DNA from: Clostridiales bacterium
GTDB lineage: Bacteria; Bacillota; Clostridia; Christensenellales; Aristaeellaceae
Length of the DNA: 34,915 nucleotides
Reading direction: 5' to 3'
Assembly: GCA_017577285.1 (NCBI GenBank)
Contig: PITV01000003.1
Span: forward strand, 1 to 34,915
Below, piece by piece: positions 26,214-34,915 of the stretch (within the stretch, counting starts at the first letter, position 1; every line of letters starts with the position of its first letter). A model generated the notes under the pieces. The model was not told where the DNA came from and did not search any database. It saw only the letters and a list, made by a program, of their open reading frames with translations. A program made the position numbers and the translations under genes.

Positions 26214-27392
26214 GTGAAAAAAATGGATGTACGTCAAGAATCCCTGAAATGCCACTATGACTGGCAGGGAAAAATAGAGGTCATCAGCCGCGTGAAGGTC
26301 GGGAACGCCGGGGATCTGTCCCTGGCCTACACCCCCGGTGTGGCGGAGCCCTGCCTCGCCATCGAAAAGGATCCGGATCTTTCCTACTCCCTCACGCGCC
26401 GGAGCAATCTGGTGGCGGTCATCACTGACGGCAGCGCGGTGCTGGGGCTGGGCAATATCGGTCCGGAGGCCGGCATGCCCGTAATGGAGGGCAAATGCTG
26501 CCTGTTCAAGGAGTTTGCCGGTGTGGACGCCTTCCCCATCTGCCTGAAGACCCAGGATACCGATGAGCTGGTGCGCACCATTTACCTGCTCAGCGGCAGT
26601 TTCGGCGGCATCAATCTGGAAGACATTTCCGCTCCCCGCTGCTTCGAGGTGGAAAGGCGCCTGCGGGAAATGTGCGATATCCCCGTGTTCCATGATGATC
26701 AGCACGGCACCGCCATCGTGGTGGGCGCCGCGGTCCGCAACGCCCTGCGCCTGGCAAAGAAGGAGATCGCATCCGCCCGCATCGTCATCAACGGGGCAGG
26801 CGCGGCCGGCATCTCCATCGCGAAGCATCTGATGCTGCTGGGCGCGGAGGATGTAACGCTGTGCGACCGCTTCGGCATCATCTGCGAGGGCATGGAGCTT
26901 TCCCCCGCCCATGCCGAAATGGCGAAAGTCACCAACCGCCGGCATCTGACCGGCACCCTCGCGGACGCCATGAAGGGCGCCGATGTGTTCGTGGGCGTTT
27001 CCGCCCCCGGTGTCGTGACTCCAGAAATGGTAAAGAGCATGAATGAAAGATCCTGCGTCTTCCCCATGGCCAACCCCACCCCTGAAATCATGCCCGATCT
27101 GGCCCTCGCGGCGGGCGCCTTCATCGTGGGCACGGGGCGCAGCGATTTTCCCAATCAGATCAACAATGTGCTGGCCTTCCCCGGCATCTTCCGCGGCGCG
27201 CTGGATGTGCGTGCCCGGGATATCAACGAGGCGATGCAGCTGGCCGCCACCCGCGCCATCGCGGATCTGGTGAGCGATGAAGAGCTTTCGCCCGGCAATA
27301 TCATGCCCAGGGCCTTCGACCCCCGGGTGGGAAAGGCCGTCGCCGCGGCTGTGGCTCAGGCGGCGAGAGACAGCGGCGTCGCAAGGCTGTAA
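26214..27392 (+). CDS. NAD(P)-dependent malic enzyme
   Basis: [69 protein letters not shown]; start may be GTG 26214 or ATG 26223. Confidence 0.95.
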   Translation: MKKMDVRQESLKCHYDWQGKIEVISRVKVGNAGDLSLAYTPGVAEPCLAIEKDPDLSYSLTRRSNLVAVITDGSAVLGLGNIGPEAGMPVMEGKCCLFKEFAGVDAFPICLKTQDTDELVRTIYLLSGSFGGINLEDISAPRCFEVERRLREMCDIPVFHDDQHGTAIVVGAAVRNALRLAKKEIASARIVINGAGAAGISIAKHLMLLGAEDVTLCDRFGIICEGMELSPAHAEMAKVTNRRHLTGTLADAMKGADVFVGVSAPGVVTPEMVKSMNERSCVFPMANPTPEIMPDLALAAGAFIVGTGRSDFPNQINNVLAFPGIFRGALDVRARDINEAMQLAATRAIADLVSDEELSPGNIMPRAFDPRVGKAVAAAVAQAARDSGVARL

Positions 27393-27417
27393 ACCGGCAT
27401 GAGATAAACTCCATACA

Positions 27418-27459
27418 TAAAACAGGAACCCCGGACCGGTGCCCGGAGCTCCTGTTTTT
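27418..27459. terminator. Bidirectional intrinsic terminator between convergent malic enzyme and foldase genes
   Basis: aaaacaggaaccccgg...cccggagctcctgttttt. Confidence 0.8.
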
Positions 27460-27489
27460 CTGTATCCTGTTTTCAGACGCCGGAGATGT

Positions 27490-28734
27490 TCACTCTTCGG
27501 GAATGTAGACATAAGAGGCAAGCGCTTCCTCGCTGTAGACGATATCAGCGGTCTCGGTCCAGACGTTCAGCAGGGCGTTCAGCGTATCATCCTGCCTGTC
27601 TTCCAGGATCATTTCAACGATCTCGGCGCGCACATCATCCGTCATATCCACAGCGCCGGCGGGGATATCCCGCAGATAGTACACGATGTAGATGCCGTAA
27701 TCGCCCACGAAGGGAGCGCTCATCTGACCGACCTCATCCACGGAGAAGGCGGCCTGCACGAAGGCGGGATCCCACACGAAGCTTTCCTGATGCACCTGAT
27801 AGCCGTTGGCCAGCGTATCCGCATCGGTCATGCCGGGGTCGATATTGTATTCCGCGATCAGGTCCGTAAAGGGGGTGCCGGCGGCAAACCGGGCATTGAT
27901 ATCATCGATGGCGGGCTGCACGGAGGCGACGACGGCCAGACGGGCTTCCTCCACCATTTCGGGCGTTACGCTCTCATCAGTGGAAGCGGCCAGCTGCTGA
28001 TAGGTGTTCAGCAGTCCCTCATCCACAGCCAGCAGGATCTGGATCACACCGCGGTATCCCTCTGGGACAAAGTGGAGTTCATATCCGTAATAGGAATAAT
28101 ATTCATACATCATCACGCTGCCCTGAATGGCGTCCATTTCCTGAGCGACCAGTTCGGCATAGGTGGCAGCCACATCCTCATCACTTACAGAGAGGTCGGT
28201 GCATACGGCCTTGACGACCTTGGAATAACGGAGGTTCTCCACCGCCTCGGCCGCCAGGGTCTCACGCGTATAACCGGTGTTCTCCGTCAGGAAGGCTTCC
28301 GCCTGCGCGATGGCGGCCGCTCTGTCCTCCTCGCCGGCATCGGCGGTCAGGCCGAACTGTTCCTGCGCGACAGAAAGCGCCGTCTCATCCCACATCTGCT
28401 CCATTTGAGCGGCAGCCTGCGCGATCTCCTCATCCGAAGGCACGGCGTCCAGTTCGGGCGCGTGCTGGATGAGCAGCTCATTCTGGATGCAGGCATCCAG
28501 GCAGAAGGAACGGATGATATGCATCTCGGTCTCGCCGCTCACATCATAGCCGTTTTCAGTATAGTAGGCGACATAGACGGGAACTCTTCCGTCCACATCT
28601 CCGCGGGTGACGGGAACGCCGTTCACAGTGGCAAGAACATCATCCGGGGAAGCCTGTGTGCTCTCACACAGACCGCAGCAGGAAATCATCAGCGCAGCCA
28701 GCAGGCAAAGCAGGGTGATCAGGGTCTTTTTCAT
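27490..28734 (-). CDS. PrsA/SurA-like peptidyl-prolyl isomerase (parvulin-type) lipoprotein or exported foldase
   Basis: MKKTLITLLCLLAALMISCCG; ATVNGVPVTRGDVD (SurA N-like); FTDLIAEYNIDPGM...FVGDYGIYIVYYL (PPIC-like). Confidence 0.75.
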   Translation of the reverse strand: MKKTLITLLCLLAALMISCCGLCESTQASPDDVLATVNGVPVTRGDVDGRVPVYVAYYTENGYDVSGETEMHIIRSFCLDACIQNELLIQHAPELDAVPSDEEIAQAAAQMEQMWDETALSVAQEQFGLTADAGEEDRAAAIAQAEAFLTENTGYTRETLAAEAVENLRYSKVVKAVCTDLSVSDEDVAATYAELVAQEMDAIQGSVMMYEYYSYYGYELHFVPEGYRGVIQILLAVDEGLLNTYQQLAASTDESVTPEMVEEARLAVVASVQPAIDDINARFAAGTPFTDLIAEYNIDPGMTDADTLANGYQVHQESFVWDPAFVQAAFSVDEVGQMSAPFVGDYGIYIVYYLRDIPAGAVDMTDDVRAEIVEMILEDRQDDTLNALLNVWTETADIVYSEEALASYVYIPEE

Positions 28735-28787
28735 ACGTCATATCTCCTTGTTATCGTTTCCCGGGTGCAGGATCGCTGCCCCGGGGA

Positions 28788-29279
28788 TCAGTTGATGGGG
28801 CTCAGGGTGACCCAGCTGTTTCCGGCGTAAAGGAACAGATAGCCGCTCTGGGTGGCATAGGGGAAAGTGCCCAGTTTTTCGATCGTGATATCTGTATCTG
28901 ACAGGGTGTAGCTTCCGTATACCGCGTTCTGTCTCGCCTGGGGCGCCGTGATATTGATCAGCGCCATATAGGTGCCGTCAGCATAGAAGCCGTACTGCAC
29001 CTCACCGCTCAGCCCGCCTGTCAGCGGCTCGCCCGTCAGCGCCGCGTAATCCGAAAGGCCCAGTTTCCAGGTGGTGTTCACCAGGCTCTGCACCTTGTCG
29101 GGAGCGGCTGTGACAACGGGATTGGGAACAGCGGTCACATTGGCGTTCACAGTGGGAACGGAGCCTACCGGGGTGGCAAAGCTCTGCTTGCTCGTATCAT
29201 CGACTCCCACACAGGCGCACAGGCCGAACACGCATACCAGGAGCAGCAAAAACAGCACATATGCTTTTGTGGATCTCAT
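28788..29279 (-). CDS. Putative lipoprotein of unknown function
   Basis: MRSTKAYVLFLLLLVCVFGLCAC lipobox; TWKLGLSDYAALTGEPLTGGLSGEVQYGFYADGTYMALINI. Confidence 0.7.
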   Translation of the reverse strand: MRSTKAYVLFLLLLVCVFGLCACVGVDDTSKQSFATPVGSVPTVNANVTAVPNPVVTAAPDKVQSLVNTTWKLGLSDYAALTGEPLTGGLSGEVQYGFYADGTYMALINITAPQARQNAVYGSYTLSDTDITIEKLGTFPYATQSGYLFLYAGNSWVTLSPIN

Positions 29280-29330
29280 TCCTGTTTCTCCTCCCGAAGA
29301 GATATCCTTCTCTCGCTTCTCTTCCTTTAC

Positions 29331-29359
29331 ATATTAGCACAACCCATACAGCAAATCAA
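29331..29359 (-). promoter_or_regulatory. Promoter for lipoprotein/foldase unit (TTGATT-N17-TAATAT)
   Basis: Minus strand -35 at 29354-29359 and -10 at 29331-29336. Confidence 0.6.
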
Positions 29360-29431
29360 TCCGGCTTTATTTACGGATTGTAAACAATTTGAAAACATGG
29401 AGCCTCCCCTGCCTCCGGAACGGATTTGCAC

Positions 29432-29460
29432 TTGCAAGACGGGCACGATTATGGGATAAT
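29432..29460 (+). promoter_or_regulatory. Promoter for the CotH/O-acylation cluster (TTGCAA-N17-GATAAT)
   Basis: TTGCAA 29432-29437, GATAAT 29455-29460, followed by AAGGAGG SD and ATG 29489. Confidence 0.65.
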
Positions 29461-29488
29461 AGGGAAAGAATGTCAAGGAGGCGCGGGC

Positions 29489-29776
29489 ATGGCAGACACG
29501 GGGATCTGGGTAAGGCTCATGAAAAGGAACCGCATAGAGAAGGATATCACGCAGCCCTGCGCCCGCGATGAATGGGAAGGCGCCCTCGAAGAGGCCTGCC
29601 ACCGTCTTGACGTGCCCCGTCCGCTGGTGATCGACAAGCACAGGCGGGACTGGGAGGCCTTTTCCCAGACAAGGTTCCTGCCCGATCATTTTATCGAGTC
29701 TGTCTCTTTCGACCGGATGGAAGTGGAATACATCAATCCGGAGGAGAAAAAGAAGTTCAATGAAAAGTACCTGTAA
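29489..29776 (+). CDS. Small uncharacterised cytoplasmic-type protein (95 aa), overlaps downstream CotH-like gene
   Basis: Strong SD AAGGAGG; MADTGIWVRLMKRNRIEKDITQPCARDEWEGALEEACHRLDVPRPLVIDKHRRDWEAFSQTRFLPDHFIESVSFDRMEVEYINPEEKKKFNEKYL. Confidence 0.75.
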   Translation: MADTGIWVRLMKRNRIEKDITQPCARDEWEGALEEACHRLDVPRPLVIDKHRRDWEAFSQTRFLPDHFIESVSFDRMEVEYINPEEKKKFNEKYL

Positions 29777-31826
29777 GGCGTTCTCCCTGCTGCTGGCGCT
29801 CTTTCTGATCCTGCCGGTGCTGTGTCCCCTGTTCCCGGCGGTCTCCGCCCTTGCCGCAGGGGACAGCGTGATCATCAATGAGGTCATGGCCTCCAACGGC
29901 ACCTATACGAACGGTCACGCCTATGACTGGCTGGAGCTGTACAACCCCGGAAAAAAGGCGGTGGACCTGAGCGGCTGCTGGCTTTCCAACGATCCGGACA
30001 AGCCCCTGAAATGGCAGTTCCCCTCCGGCAGCAAGCTGGGCGCCGGCAAGTATTTCACCGTTTACTGCACCGGTGAGGAGCATGACAAGGGGAAGAACTC
30101 CGTCTACTACACAACATTCAAAATTTCCGCGAAGGGCGCCACCCTGATCCTGACGGCTGCTGACGGCGAAACGGTCATCACGCGGCTGTATGTGCCCCGG
30201 CAGTACGGCACCGTCAGCTGGGGCCTGCCCAAGGGCGGCGACGCCTGCATGTTCCTCGCCTCGGCCACGCCCGGCAGGGAAAACCCGAAGAAGGGCTATG
30301 CATACCGCTGCGAAACGCCCGTTCTGTCCATGGAGGGCGGTTTCTATGACGGAAAGATCACCGTGACCGCCTCCGGCGCCCCGGGCGACACCCTCCGCTA
30401 CACCACCGACGGCTCCACCCCCACGGAAAAGAGCAAAAAGCTGCCGGGAAGCGGCGTGACCTTTTCCGCCACAGGCTGTCTCAGAGTGCGCGCTTTCAAT
30501 GATAACGCCGTGCCCAGCGCCACAGCCGGCGCCACCTATCTGATCAAGGAGGAGCATCCGGTCCCCGTGGTGTGCCTTATCAGCGATGAGAAATACCTGT
30601 TCAATGAAAAGACCGGCGCGCTGGTAAAGGGCACCGGCAGCACGCCCAACTACGAAAAGGAATTTGAGTACCCGGCCAACATCGAGTACTTCGATGAAAA
30701 CGGCGAATGCCTGATCAATCAGGTGGGCACCTTCACGGCGGCGGGACATTCCGCGAGGCAGAACACCCAGAAATCCATCGCCCTGTATGCCCGGAACGCC
30801 TACGGGGATAACCTTTTCCGTTTCAACCCGTTCCCCAAGCGGAACTATGCGGAGTACAAGAGCCTGCTGCTGAGGAGCGCCAACAGCGATGCCTTCTCCA
30901 CCCGTCTGCGGGACTGCGTCTTCTCCTCTCTGGCTGAAGGGCTGGATCTGCTGTATCAGGACGGCATCGCCGTGGAAGTGTACATCAACGGCAGATACTG
31001 GGGCCATTACAACCTGCGGGAAAAGATCAACAAGTATTTCGTGGCCGCCTGGGAGGGCGTGACGGATGAGGATGACATCGATTCCATCGATATCCTGGCC
31101 CGTTCCGGGTCCGATCAGTTCACGCAGAACGGCAGCAACGCCGACTGGCTGGAACTGGTGCAGTTCTGCAAGACAAAGGATCTGAACATCCCCGAAAATC
31201 TCGCCTGGGTGGAGGAGCGGCTGGATATCGACAGTCTTTTCACCCACGCCGCCTTCGAAATGATCATCGGCAACGGCGATTTCACCAACGTGCGCATGTA
31301 CCGCGTGCCGGGCGGAAAATGGAAATACCTGCTGTTCGATGTGGAGGCCGGGTTCAACAATGACGAGTGGAACCCCGATCCCATCGGATACTATATCCGC
31401 CCTGTCAGCGGCAAGTATCAGGGCTTCCGCCACGAGCCGCTGAACGCGCTGCTGGCGGTGCCGGAAATGAAGGCAAGGTTTCTGAACCGGTACGCGCAGA
31501 TCCTGGAGCACAGCTTCCTGTGGCCGTACATGAATGAAAGGTTCACGGCCTGGGAGGATACCCTGCGTCTCCTGCTCCCCCGGCACATCGCCAGATGGAA
31601 GAATCTGAAGATGACCGCGTGGGAACAGAATGTGAACGCTGTCAAAAACCACGCCCGGCGGCGTCCCGCCGTATCCGTCCTGCTGCTGCAGAAGGCCATG
31701 AAGCTGACGGATGCCGAGATGAGGACATATTTCGGGCCCGTCATGAAACAGCTGATCGACACCAACTTTACCGAGAAGGAAAAAAAGAACTTTTTCGGCA
31801 GGTATACCCCCTGGTGGGAGGAATAA
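29760..31826 (+). CDS. Secreted lamin-tail-domain, chitobiase/FN3-like, CotH-like protein
   Basis: Signal peptide; VIINEVMASNGTYTNGHAYDWLELYNPGKKAVDLSGCWLSNDPDKPLKWQFP (LTD); DTLRYTTDGSTPTEKSK (chitobiase C-like); VEVYINGRYWGHYNLREKINKYFV and LLFDVEAGFN (CotH-like). Confidence 0.88.
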   Translation: MKSTCKAFSLLLALFLILPVLCPLFPAVSALAAGDSVIINEVMASNGTYTNGHAYDWLELYNPGKKAVDLSGCWLSNDPDKPLKWQFPSGSKLGAGKYFTVYCTGEEHDKGKNSVYYTTFKISAKGATLILTAADGETVITRLYVPRQYGTVSWGLPKGGDACMFLASATPGRENPKKGYAYRCETPVLSMEGGFYDGKITVTASGAPGDTLRYTTDGSTPTEKSKKLPGSGVTFSATGCLRVRAFNDNAVPSATAGATYLIKEEHPVPVVCLISDEKYLFNEKTGALVKGTGSTPNYEKEFEYPANIEYFDENGECLINQVGTFTAAGHSARQNTQKSIALYARNAYGDNLFRFNPFPKRNYAEYKSLLLRSANSDAFSTRLRDCVFSSLAEGLDLLYQDGIAVEVYINGRYWGHYNLREKINKYFVAAWEGVTDEDDIDSIDILARSGSDQFTQNGSNADWLELVQFCKTKDLNIPENLAWVEERLDIDSLFTHAAFEMIIGNGDFTNVRMYRVPGGKWKYLLFDVEAGFNNDEWNPDPIGYYIRPVSGKYQGFRHEPLNALLAVPEMKARFLNRYAQILEHSFLWPYMNERFTAWEDTLRLLLPRHIARWKNLKMTAWEQNVNAVKNHARRRPAVSVLLLQKAMKLTDAEMRTYFGPVMKQLIDTNFTEKEKKNFFGRYTPWWEE

Positions 31827-31880
31827 AAGGCAATATGCGCGCGGCGGATAAAAATGACGCGCCGCGGCGGAGGTGATCCT

Positions 31881-32666
31881 GTGAAAGACATTCTGAAAAA
31901 AATGCTGATCCTGCTGCTGGTAATGGCAGTGCTGCCCGTATGCGCGCCGGCGGAGGAGACCGCCGTTCCCCCGCAGGAGGCGGCGTCAGCCCCCGCGGAG
32001 GAGATCGAGGTGACCGATGAGGAAGTCAACGCGTTTTTCAGCAGAGCGCTGTTCATCGGCGATTCGGTCACATCACAGCTGCGGGTGCGCATCAAAGAGA
32101 TCCAGAAGAAGGACAAATCCTTCATGAAGGGGTGCCGCTATTCCACCGCCCAGAGCTACATGCTGTACAACGGCTCCCGGAAGAACGCCAGCAGCAATAA
32201 TGTGAACCTGACCCTCGGCGGTGAGGAGCTTCCCCTGTGGAAGTGCGTGAAAAAGGCGGGGGCGGATTATGTTTTCATCCTGCTCGGCCTGAATGACTAT
32301 GTGGGCGAAAAGATCGAAAAGGGCATCGGCTGGGTGGACCGCATCATCGATCTGTGCCTGGAGGGAAGCCCCGACACGAAACTGGTGTTCATGTCCCTCA
32401 CGCCCGTCACCCGCTCCTTCTGCCGCAAGAAGGACTACCGCACCATGTGGGATAACTACAACGCCGCCCTGAAAGCAAAGTGCGAGGAACGGGGCGTATA
32501 CTATCTGGATATCGCCACCTCCCTCAAGGATGAGGACGGCTATCTGCCCAAGAAATATACCTCGGACGGGCGCTGCCATCTGAGCAGCGACGGGCTGGAT
32601 ATCTGGCTGGGCGTGCTTCAGGACTTTGCCAGAGACCGCATCCGCGAAGAGCGGGCGGCGCAGTGA
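31881..32666 (+). CDS. Secreted SGNH/GDSL-type hydrolase (candidate O-acetylesterase/acetyltransferase partner)
   Basis: GTG start with GGAGGTGATCCT SD; ALFIGDSVTSQL block I, FILLGLNDYVG, CHLSSDGLDIW. Confidence 0.8.
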   Translation: MKDILKKMLILLLVMAVLPVCAPAEETAVPPQEAASAPAEEIEVTDEEVNAFFSRALFIGDSVTSQLRVRIKEIQKKDKSFMKGCRYSTAQSYMLYNGSRKNASSNNVNLTLGGEELPLWKCVKKAGADYVFILLGLNDYVGEKIEKGIGWVDRIIDLCLEGSPDTKLVFMSLTPVTRSFCRKKDYRTMWDNYNAALKAKCEERGVYYLDIATSLKDEDGYLPKKYTSDGRCHLSSDGLDIWLGVLQDFARDRIREERAAQ

Positions 32667-32692
32667 ACATTCATGAACGGAGGATCTGTCAT

Positions 32693-33178
32693 ATGAAAAA
32701 CACGAACCGACTCATCGCCCTGATCCTGGCGTGCGTGCTGCTGTGCACCGTAACGGCAGCCTGCGCGGAGGAAGCGGCCCCCGCCGGTGAAGCTGTGCAG
32801 GCCCTTTCCCTGGAAGAGCTCGCCGCCGTCATCCTGCCCGATTTTGAGGATCTGGTCCCCTGGTATGAGGAGGATCTGCTGGATATCATGGGCATCGAGG
32901 GGGATGACTACACCGATTTTGTCTACCTCACCGATGACAGCGGCATGGAAGGCCGCGAGGTGATCGTGCTTTACTGTCCCTCCCCCGAAGCCGCTGAAAG
33001 AGTGCTGGCTTCCGTCACCGCCTATCTGGCCCGCCGCGTAAAGGAAACGCAGAACTATCTGCCGGACGCGTGGGAACTGCTGGATAAAGCCGTGCTCGCG
33101 CAGGACGGGGCGACCGTTCTGATGATCTCCGGCCCGGACGCCGCGGCTGAAGCGGAGGCCTTCCTGGCCGCCGAGTGA
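32693..33178 (+). CDS. DUF4358-type exported protein
   Basis: Signal peptide MKNTNRLIALILACVLLCTVTAACA; DDYTDFVYLTDDSGMEGREVIVLYCPSPEAAERV; located between SGNH and MBOAT genes. Confidence 0.65.
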   Translation: MKNTNRLIALILACVLLCTVTAACAEEAAPAGEAVQALSLEELAAVILPDFEDLVPWYEEDLLDIMGIEGDDYTDFVYLTDDSGMEGREVIVLYCPSPEAAERVLASVTAYLARRVKETQNYLPDAWELLDKAVLAQDGATVLMISGPDAAAEAEAFLAAE

Positions 33179-33242
33179 TCCCGGCGCAATTCACGCGCGG
33201 CGCTGCTGCCGCGCTTCATTCATTTCCGAAAGGATCTCCCCC

Positions 33243-34616
33243 ATGACCTTCTGCTCCTTTACTTTCCTGCTGCTTTTCCTTCCGGCGGTGCTCCTGCTGC
33301 ACAGGCTGCTGCCGGAGAAGGCCAAACGGCCCTTCCTGCTGCTGGCGTCCCTCGTCTTTTACGGCTGGGGCGGTCCGGTATATTTGCTGCTGCTGTTTTT
33401 CATCATGCTGACGGACTGGCTGGGCGCGCTCATCATGGAAAAGACGGGCAGGGCAAGAAAGCTGACCTTCATTATCATCATTATCCTGAATCTGCTGCCC
33501 CTTTTCTTTTTCAAGTATATCGGCCTTCTGCGGGATACCGTCAACGCGCTGCTGGGGCTGGAATGGTCCTTCGCCGATCCCCTGCTGCCGGCGGGCATCT
33601 CCTTTTTCACCTTCCAGGGCATGAGCTATGTGATCGATGTGTACCGCAGGAAGGTGGGGCTGCAGAAGAACCTGATGGTCTTCGGCGTGTACCTCTCCCT
33701 GTTCCCCCAGCTGGTGGCGGGCCCCATCGTCCGCTACAGCGATATTGAGGAGCAGCTGCTGCATCCCGTTCCCGTTTCCGACCGGCAGGTGCTTTCCGGC
33801 ATGAAGCGGTTCTGCACCGGCCTTGCCAAAAAGATCCTTCTGGCGGACAGCTGCGGGCGTCTGGTATCCATGGTGCAGGCCGATTACGCCGCCGCGGGCA
33901 CCGTGGGCACCTGGCTGGCGCTGATCGCCTTCTCCTTTGAGATCTTCTTTGATTTCGCCGGCTATTCCGATATGGCGCTGGGCATCGGCAAGGCTCTGGG
34001 ATTCACCTTCAACGAGAACTTCGACCGCCCCTACCGCGCGGTATCCCTCACGGATTTCTGGCGCCGGTGGCACATGTCCCTGACCACCTGGTTCAAGGAA
34101 TATGTGTACATCCCCCTGGGCGGCAGTCATAAGGGTACGGCGCGCCGGGATCTGAACATCATGATCGTGTGGGCGCTGACGGGCCTGTGGCACGGCGCCG
34201 GCTGGAATTTTGTGCTGTGGGGCGTGTGGTTCGGCGTGCTGCTGATCCTTGAAAAGCGCCTCCTGCTGAACCGGAAATGGTATGAGCGGATCCCCTCCGT
34301 CATCCGCCGTCTGCTGACCTACCTGTTCGTGCTGGCGGGCTGGAGCATTTTCATGGGCGGGGACAAGGGCATGTATATCTCTCTCGCCGGCATGAACGGC
34401 GCGGGATCTCCCGATGTGCTGCGTCAGGCGCTTTGCATGCTGCCGCTGCTGATCCTGTGCGGATGCATCAGTTTCCTGCCCGCGCCGAAGAAGGAATGGC
34501 TGCAGAAGCCGGCCGTGATCCGCGCCGGGGCTGTCTGCGCGGCGGTGCTCTTCGCGCTGTCCCTCTGTTTCCTGTGCGCCAAGGGATACTCCCCCTTCGT
34601 GTATTTCAAGTTTTAA
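33243..34616 (+). CDS. MBOAT-family O-acyltransferase (AlgI-like)
   Basis: FISFFTFQGMSYVIDVYR-type motif (GISFFTFQGMSYVIDVYRRKV), QLVAGPIVRYSDIEEQL, SLTDFWRRWHMSLTTWFKEYVYIPLGG, LTGLWHGAGWNFVLWG. Confidence 0.95.
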   Translation: MTFCSFTFLLLFLPAVLLLHRLLPEKAKRPFLLLASLVFYGWGGPVYLLLLFFIMLTDWLGALIMEKTGRARKLTFIIIIILNLLPLFFFKYIGLLRDTVNALLGLEWSFADPLLPAGISFFTFQGMSYVIDVYRRKVGLQKNLMVFGVYLSLFPQLVAGPIVRYSDIEEQLLHPVPVSDRQVLSGMKRFCTGLAKKILLADSCGRLVSMVQADYAAAGTVGTWLALIAFSFEIFFDFAGYSDMALGIGKALGFTFNENFDRPYRAVSLTDFWRRWHMSLTTWFKEYVYIPLGGSHKGTARRDLNIMIVWALTGLWHGAGWNFVLWGVWFGVLLILEKRLLLNRKWYERIPSVIRRLLTYLFVLAGWSIFMGGDKGMYISLAGMNGAGSPDVLRQALCMLPLLILCGCISFLPAPKKEWLQKPAVIRAGAVCAAVLFALSLCFLCAKGYSPFVYFKF

Positions 34617-34628
34617 GGGGGATGTGAT

Positions 34629-34915
34629 ATGAGCGAACGGACAAACAGAAAGAATATCCCCGAAAAGATCCTGCTGTACGGCGTCCTGCTCCTGCTGCTG
34701 GCGGGCGGCGTCTATGCCCTCGCGAGCAATGTGACGTTCTCGGGTGCCGAGCGCCGGAACCTGAGCCGGATGCCCGACAGCGTTTCGCTGACAGAATGGT
34801 CCTTCGACAGCGAACTGGAGACCTTCCTCTCAGATCATGTGCCTCACCGCAGACTGCTGGTGGGCGTGAGCAGCACGGTTCAGGCCCTTGCCGGGCAGGG
34901 CATCCTGCTGGGCTC
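34629..34915 (+). CDS. DHHW-family / AlgX-DltD-like membrane-anchored protein, partial (runs off window end)
   Basis: MSERTNRKNIPEKILLYGVLLLLLAGGVYALASNVTFSGAERRNLSRMPDSVSLTEWSFDSELETFLSDHVPHRRLLV...; follows MBOAT by 12 nt. Confidence 0.8.
   Translation, partial: MSERTNRKNIPEKILLYGVLLLLLAGGVYALASNVTFSGAERRNLSRMPDSVSLTEWSFDSELETFLSDHVPHRRLLVGVSSTVQALAGQGILLG

Noticed and set aside
24924-27521. 865-aa minus-strand ORF spanning both the aminotransferase and malic enzyme genes
   Set aside because: Antisense open frame produced by GC-rich codon usage; the opposite strand encodes two clear conserved enzymes and the antisense translation has no recognisable domains.

Overview
The window is a bacterial chromosome segment, probably from a GC-rich Firmicutes/Clostridia-type genome; the taxon is inferred from gene content only. 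It opens with a minus-strand translation operon (rpsL-rpsG-fusA-tuf-rpmG-secE-nusG-rplK-rplA, with rplA cut by the window start). The rest is a mosaic of metabolic genes (gapA, deoC, DAHP synthase, aminotransferase plus malic enzyme, DUF362 ferredoxin) and cell-surface or secreted genes. The surface set includes an SH3-repeat protein, three divergent CotH-like proteins, a PIG-L deacetylase lipoprotein, a trypsin-like/Sel1/SH3 protease, a PrsA/SurA-like foldase, and a five- to six-gene cluster ending in MBOAT and DHHW-type O-acylation genes. A TPP riboswitch with a consensus promoter and an intrinsic terminator precedes thiT. The most unusual unexplained structure is in the divergent PIG-L/gapA intergenic region (about 13500-13730). 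There, eight consecutive 10-nt units each carry an invariant CGCA core, immediately after a 32-nt pure pyrimidine run and an 18-nt alternating purine/pyrimidine stretch that contains a 12-bp palindrome. Other items worth checking are the S12 K88R-equivalent residue, a structured leader upstream of the SH3 gene, the CotH/O-acylation cluster with a small overlapping ORF, and several intra-operon hairpins. All calls come from reading the sequence; no database search was run.
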